64,000 nt of DNA from Pontibacillus salipaludis. GTDB lineage: Bacteria > Bacillota > Bacilli > Bacillales > BH030062. Below are positions 60,770 to 64,000 of the stretch, one piece after another. Within the stretch, counting starts at the first letter, position 1. The number at the start of each line of letters is the position of its first letter. The stretch spans positions 105,970 through 169,969 of the forward strand of contig NZ_BMIN01000008.1 in assembly GCF_014642405.1 (NCBI RefSeq), given 5' to 3'. The notes under the pieces were generated by a model. The model ran no database searches. It was given only the letters and a program-made list of their open reading frames with translations, and was not told the origin of the DNA. The translations under genes and the position numbers were made by a program.

Positions 60770-61164
60770 TATTTATCGTATGTATTTACAGATTTGGTTC
60801 AGAACCCTTTGGATTACAGTTTATACCTTATAACAGTATATTCGGCTATATTCTAACAGGGGTGTTATTAGGGGGCATTACTTGGATTTGGTTTAGGACA
60901 GGATACTTTGTTGAAGATGGGAAATTAACAATTAGATTTGGCCCGATTAAGAGGTATATTAACAGTAGAGATATTATCAAAATAAGCAATGAAAGAAGTC
61001 TCATTACTGCACCTGCTCTTTCAGTTGATCGACTATCAATACTTTATGGTGATTATAAGGTCATTAGTATTTCGCCTAAGAATAAAGAAGAGTTCATACA
61101 TTTATTGACATCTGAAAATGCAGAGATAAAGTACATAGGTGGAGTTTGTGAAAAACGGATTTAA
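60712..61164 (+). CDS. Membrane protein with bacterial PH-like domain
   Basis: 150 aa. Two N-terminal helices (about 12-27, 43-63) followed by a PH-like beta domain (GYFVEDGKLTIRFGPIKRYINSRDIIKISNE...YKVISISPKNKEEFI), the pattern of small bPH proteins such as YdbT-related ones. The last 27 nt before its stop are duplicated at 63841. Confidence 0.75.
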   Translation: MYFSSKKDIWSRLFYYGFLVFIVCIYRFGSEPFGLQFIPYNSIFGYILTGVLLGGITWIWFRTGYFVEDGKLTIRFGPIKRYINSRDIIKISNERSLITAPALSVDRLSILYGDYKVISISPKNKEEFIHLLTSENAEIKYIGGVCEKRI

Positions 61165-61230
61165 ACAGACGGAGCAGCTTTTTTAACAAGCTGTATGTTG
61201 GAAATTTTATAAATGCAAGGGGGTAGAACT

Positions 61231-61413
61231 ATGTGGAGGAACAGCATCAGATTTCCCTTCATATTTTTTGTAGTATCAATCATTTGGCAGTTGATTTTTT
61301 ATAAAGAGGTTAAATGGGTTGATAATATAGGGATATTTATTTTAATGTTCTTAATCTTACTATTATATAATTTGAGATTATCAAATAGAAAGAACGACAG
61401 TGGGGTTAAATAG
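61231..61413 (+). CDS. Small membrane protein
   Basis: 60 aa from the ATG at 61231 (AAGGGGG 8 nt upstream). Two hydrophobic helices (8-22, 32-48) and a polar tail. Not recognised. Confidence 0.62.
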   Translation: MWRNSIRFPFIFFVVSIIWQLIFYKEVKWVDNIGIFILMFLILLLYNLRLSNRKNDSGVK

Positions 61414-61483
61414 AAGATTTTAAAGGGTTTTTACTATTTGTGGCGATAGCTGTATAGGGACTATTGTTTATGGGAGGAGAAAG

Positions 61484-61687
61484 ATGTCAAAGATGATCAA
61501 ATTAATGTTATTTTGGACGCTCGTAGCTCCAACCATCATTACGATCCTTCTTATGATTATAGAATATAGTGTAGGCAAGGATGTTGAACTGCTATCATAC
61601 TCTGCGATTTTTTTAGGTATAGCTGCTGGGGGATTGATTTTTGCTGGACCATTAAATTATTTAATAGCGAAATCTAAAGAAAAGTAA
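61484..61687 (+). CDS. Small membrane protein (two helices)
   Basis: 67 aa; GGGAGGAG 5 nt before the ATG. Helices at 8-27 and 40-60. Not recognised. Several similar two-helix proteins occur in this region. Confidence 0.7.
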   Translation: MSKMIKLMLFWTLVAPTIITILLMIIEYSVGKDVELLSYSAIFLGIAAGGLIFAGPLNYLIAKSKEK

Positions 61688-61805
61688 ATCTGCTTACTAA
61701 TACTGTTCTGATAACGGGCACGATTGTTCATTGTGAGCAATCGCCTTTTTGTGAAACAGATTAAGGTAAATAATCGTAAAATATATAAGAAAAAAGAAGG
61801 AAGTG

Positions 61806-62408
61806 ATGCATTCATTGTTTTCAACATATTCCAACTTACAGATAAAACAGGAGTCCGTATTTAAAAGTCAGAGTCATCAGTACTCCATACGGTCTGATGG
61901 GAAATTAATAGGAATGATTGAGGAAACCATAGATCCTTCAAGAGATTGGAAAAATCAATTGCTGAATTTAATTAACTTACATTCCGTAGGGAGTAAGGTT
62001 CTATGCATAACAAATCCCAAAGCAAAGGTCATGGCCTATATAAGTAAAAAGAGAGGTTTCAATAAGAATATAGATGTCTTTGATGCAGAATGGAACAAAC
62101 TCTCTATACTACAACAAGAATTAAAAATGACGTCTCAAAAAATACTTGCTGTCTCCCCTGATGGAGATGACTTTCTTATTGCAAGAGGTAGAAATGGGTC
62201 ATTGGACTTTTTTGTAAAAGAGAAGGAAGCAAGTGAATTAGTGCTTTCAAGCATTAAGAAGCGCTCAGTTCCTAATCCAACTTTCAAAGAATCTTTAGTG
62301 TTAGGAGATCAATATACCATTAACAGTGATAAACACATAACAGAAATGCAGCAATTCATTATAATTGTGATGACAATAGTTATTAGTGAACAGTTACATA
62401 ATGTGTAA
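61806..62408 (+). CDS. Scramblase/LURP-like beta-barrel-fold protein, tentative
   Basis: 200 aa; GGAAG before the ATG at 61806. The series of short beta-strands with GKLIGMIEET, KVMAYISKKRGF and QQELKMTSQKILAVSPDGDDFLIARG resembles LURP-one/phospholipid-scramblase-like (tubby fold) proteins. No membrane helix except a hydrophobic patch near the C-terminus (FIIIVMTIVI). Assignment is tentative. Confidence 0.5.
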   Translation: MHSLFSTYSNLQIKQESVFKSQSHQYSIRSDGKLIGMIEETIDPSRDWKNQLLNLINLHSVGSKVLCITNPKAKVMAYISKKRGFNKNIDVFDAEWNKLSILQQELKMTSQKILAVSPDGDDFLIARGRNGSLDFFVKEKEASELVLSSIKKRSVPNPTFKESLVLGDQYTINSDKHITEMQQFIIIVMTIVISEQLHNV

Positions 62409-62429
62409 GAATTTTTGGAGGGTATGTGT

Positions 62430-62693
62430 ATGAACGATGAGAAGAAAAACCTCTATTTCTATATGACGCTTGGGTATACAGGTCTTCTCCTTATTGGTTT
62501 AGCAACTATGAGGTTACTATCTGTTATCCACGACTTCCAGGGACAGGCTTTTGGAATAGGTGGTTTTTTGTTGGTCTGGGCTTATGTGAGGTTTATGGAA
62601 AAGAAGTTAGGCATAAGTAATAAAGAATTCATTATAAGTAAAGTTATCTTTGTGGTTGTTTTTTCTATATTTACATTTTGGTTCTATATTTAA
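62430..62693 (+). CDS. Small membrane protein (three helices)
   Basis: 87 aa from the ATG at 62430 (GGAGGG 7 nt upstream). Three hydrophobic helices. A REP-like element begins 2 nt after its stop. Not recognised. Confidence 0.7.
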   Translation: MNDEKKNLYFYMTLGYTGLLLIGLATMRLLSVIHDFQGQAFGIGGFLLVWAYVRFMEKKLGISNKEFIISKVIFVVVFSIFTFWFYI

Positions 62694-62694
62694 T

Positions 62695-62757
62695 GGGATA
62701 GGGGGACAGGGATAGGAAGACAGCTCCCTTGTCCCGAACTGTCCGCGAGCTTCCATG
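62695..62757. repeat. REP-like element, family B (copy 4, short form)
   Basis: GGGATAGGGGGACAGG, then CTCCCTTGTCCCGAACTGTCCGCGAGCTTCC. Contains both ends of the longer copies with the middle missing. Confidence 0.72.
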
Positions 62758-62762
62758 GCTAA

Positions 62763-63257
62763 TTAATAGGTTTCCGTTGAAACAATCGCATCAGAGGTAA
62801 TGGAAGGCTGTGTAGAGAGTGTATGCCCGTTGCCTAACTCGAAATAAAAGTCTCGTTCTGTGACATGAACTGAACTCGCCCGTTCTTCTTTATGGAATTG
62901 AATAGAGTATTCATTGTTTGCTGTACTCGCAAATTCCCACCCCATACCGTTTACACCTCTTAAAGACTGGACTCCTGTAATTATTACGGCTTTGTATTCC
63001 CCGTCTTTTTCTAGCAATTCACCCATGGTATATTCATCTCTGTTATATTCTGCGATAAGAATTTGCTCATTTTTATTTGTTTGGGCCTTGATGATATGAC
63101 CTTTTATGTTCTCTTTAGTAGCGAAATCGTTTATCGCTTCTTTCTTCGAAGAGAATGCTTCTCCTTGAAAAGGATCATTTTGTGTGGAATCACTACTACA
63201 ACTCGATAACAATATAACAAGAGGGATAGCGAGTATAAATAAAAGTTTCTTTAAAAT
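62763..63257 (-). CDS. Lipoprotein, probably with a non-canonical ATT start
   Basis: 164 aa if begun at the ATT at 63257. The only in-frame canonical start (TTG, 63212) lies in the middle of the signal peptide, leaving no positive charges. From ATT the sequence reads ILKKLLFILAIPLVILLSSC, a perfect lipoprotein signal with lipobox LSSC, and GGAAGAGG lies 4 nt before the ATT. The mature domain (about 140 aa, SSKKEAINDFATKENIKGHII) is not recognised. A frameshift in an older start cannot be excluded. Confidence 0.65.
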   Translation of the reverse strand: MLKKLLFILAIPLVILLSSCSSDSTQNDPFQGEAFSSKKEAINDFATKENIKGHIIKAQTNKNEQILIAEYNRDEYTMGELLEKDGEYKAVIITGVQSLRGVNGMGWEFASTANNEYSIQFHKEERASSVHVTERDFYFELGNGHTLSTQPSITSDAIVSTETY

Positions 63258-63400
63258 AGGACCTCTTCCTTTCTATATTAAACATGAACGTCAGGGTACT
63301 CTACAATTTTGTGCATCTATCATTCCACTAGCATATCAATTGGGGCCCATGAATTGCTCCGTTCTTTTACACGAAAAGAATACTCCTTTGCTTCAATCAA

Positions 63401-63682
63401 TCACCCACCAAAGGAATATCCAAATAAGAAGAGAAACATGATTCCTATAAATAGTAGACTGATGCCCATCGTCGCAATAGGAACGAATTTGTTGTCACGT
63501 TCCTTCTTTAAACTAATTCCTCCCACAATCACTCCTAGTATTCCTGTTATGGAAGTCACTTGGATGAACTGAACGATCGCGCCTAATCCATTCACAGACA
63601 TCATGTTTATAAACCAAACGAGTTGAATGAGGAATACAGCTAAGATAAGAATCGATAGCTTTCCTGAAACAGTTTTCGCCAC
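63401..63682 (-). CDS. Small membrane protein (three helices)
   Basis: 93 aa from the GTG at 63682 (AAGGAGG 6 nt upstream); the frame is open to 63850 but without a signal. Hydrophobic helices at about 10-26, 35-55 and 69-88. Not recognised. Confidence 0.7.
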   Translation of the reverse strand: MAKTVSGKLSILILAVFLIQLVWFINMMSVNGLGAIVQFIQVTSITGILGVIVGGISLKKERDNKFVPIATMGISLLFIGIMFLFLFGYSFGG

Positions 63683-63840
63683 ACAATCCCTCCTTATTGC
63701 TTTCGTTAATTGTAGCATGAGTTCCATTTTCGACCAAATAAAGATTAGTCTGAAACGTGGCAACGGACAGTTATAACCATGTTCAAAACCTATGTTATTT
63801 AGTATAGTTAAATGTAAGATTTTTGAAAGATAAATAATGC

Positions 63841-63880
63841 TAAAGTACATAGGTGGAGTTTGTGAAAGGATGCACTTAAA
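63841..63880 (+). pseudogene. Duplicated 3' fragment of the PH-domain gene
   Basis: 27 nt (63841-63867) are identical to 61127-61153, the last codons of the PH-domain gene at 60712-61164. Downstream similarity continues imperfectly (TTAAAC). No open frame precedes it, so it is a leftover of a local duplication or deletion. Confidence 0.6.
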
Positions 63881-63963
63881 CTAAACCAGCTAATAGTTTG
63901 TCAACATTTATCAATAAAAAACTAAAAAAAGACATGATATAATAAAAAAGAACAAGCCAAATA

Positions 63964-63995
63964 ACCTTCCATCAAAACTAATTGGAAGGTTTTGC
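63964..63995. terminator. Hairpin near the window end
   Basis: AACCTTCCA / TGGAAGGTT with an 11-nt loop and TTTTG; no assignable gene precedes it in 63868-63963. Confidence 0.5.
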
Positions 63996-64000
63996 ACTAT

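Noticed and set aside
1..64000. tRNA, rRNA, prophage or insertion sequence
   Set aside because: No tRNA-type cloverleaf ends, rRNA blocks, integrases or transposases were noticed.

Overview
The window is chromosomal DNA from a low-GC, Gram-positive, spore-former-type bacterium of the Bacillaceae, most like Halobacillus/Pontibacillus-type genera. This rests on strong AGGAGG ribosome-binding sites with frequent GTG/TTG starts, a hutP-regulated histidine operon, the Gram-positive form of the Pel polysaccharide operon, a sortase/wall-anchored pair, CcpA-type cre sites and several intergenic repeats typical of Bacillaceae. I saw no tRNA, rRNA, CRISPR array, phage genes or transposase.

Layout. 0-6 kb: CGNR zinc-finger regulator divergent from thioredoxin across a 15-bp-arm palindrome, EamA transporter, then hutP and hutH separated by a HutP-type antiterminator and a 1-kb repeat array; a cytosine/guanine deaminase-fold enzyme follows. 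6-10.6 kb: a diguanylate cyclase, small membrane proteins and a TPR protein, with three GC-rich inverted-repeat elements. 10.7-17 kb: a sigma-54 enhancer-binding regulator and its apparent target, a 3-hydroxybutyrate/acetoacetate operon (CoA-transferase A and B, 3-hydroxybutyrate dehydrogenase, thiolase, GntP-type permease), with a -24/-12 promoter, paired upstream dyads and a cre-like site. 17.8-26.9 kb: Pel exopolysaccharide genes (glycoside hydrolase, galE, pelD, pelE, deacetylase-like pelA, pelF, pelG), preceded by a strongly structured 5' leader. 27.8-32.1 kb (minus strand): PAP2 phosphatase, class F-like sortase fused to a fibronectin-type domain, its likely MPDTG-bearing wall substrate, and a RacA-like MerR/coiled-coil protein. 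32.2-41.6 kb: DJ-1 family protein, D-Ala-D-Ala carboxypeptidase, short-chain dehydrogenase, soluble PAS chemoreceptor and many small membrane proteins. 41.7-46.8 kb (minus): a compact three-gene McrBC-like system (PD-(D/E)XK/DUF2357 nuclease, McrB-like AAA+ ATPase, coiled-coil protein). 47.3-55.3 kb: MarR/nitroreductase/ABM monooxygenase operon with four operator dyads, NadD-like enzyme, EamA transporter, DUF3267 putative zinc peptidase, OsmC protein with a CsoR-like operator. 55.4-64 kb: many small membrane proteins and lipoproteins, two PadR modules and several copies of a REP-like element.

The most unusual feature is a family of five intergenic tandem arrays (about 4.2 kb in total) built from a conserved GGCTCAAG core repeated every 20-21 nt with an 11-13 nt variable part, and organised into 200-260 bp higher-order repeats. 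They explain dozens of spurious open frames and match no mobile element, CRISPR or RNA class I know. The three-gene McrBC-like operon and the structured leader before the Pel hydrolase are the next best candidates for something undescribed.

Two c-di-GMP elements are visible: a membrane PAS-GGDEF cyclase without an inhibitory site, and PelD with a preserved RxxD effector site beside a degenerate GGDEF motif, so the Pel operon is likely switched post-translationally by c-di-GMP.
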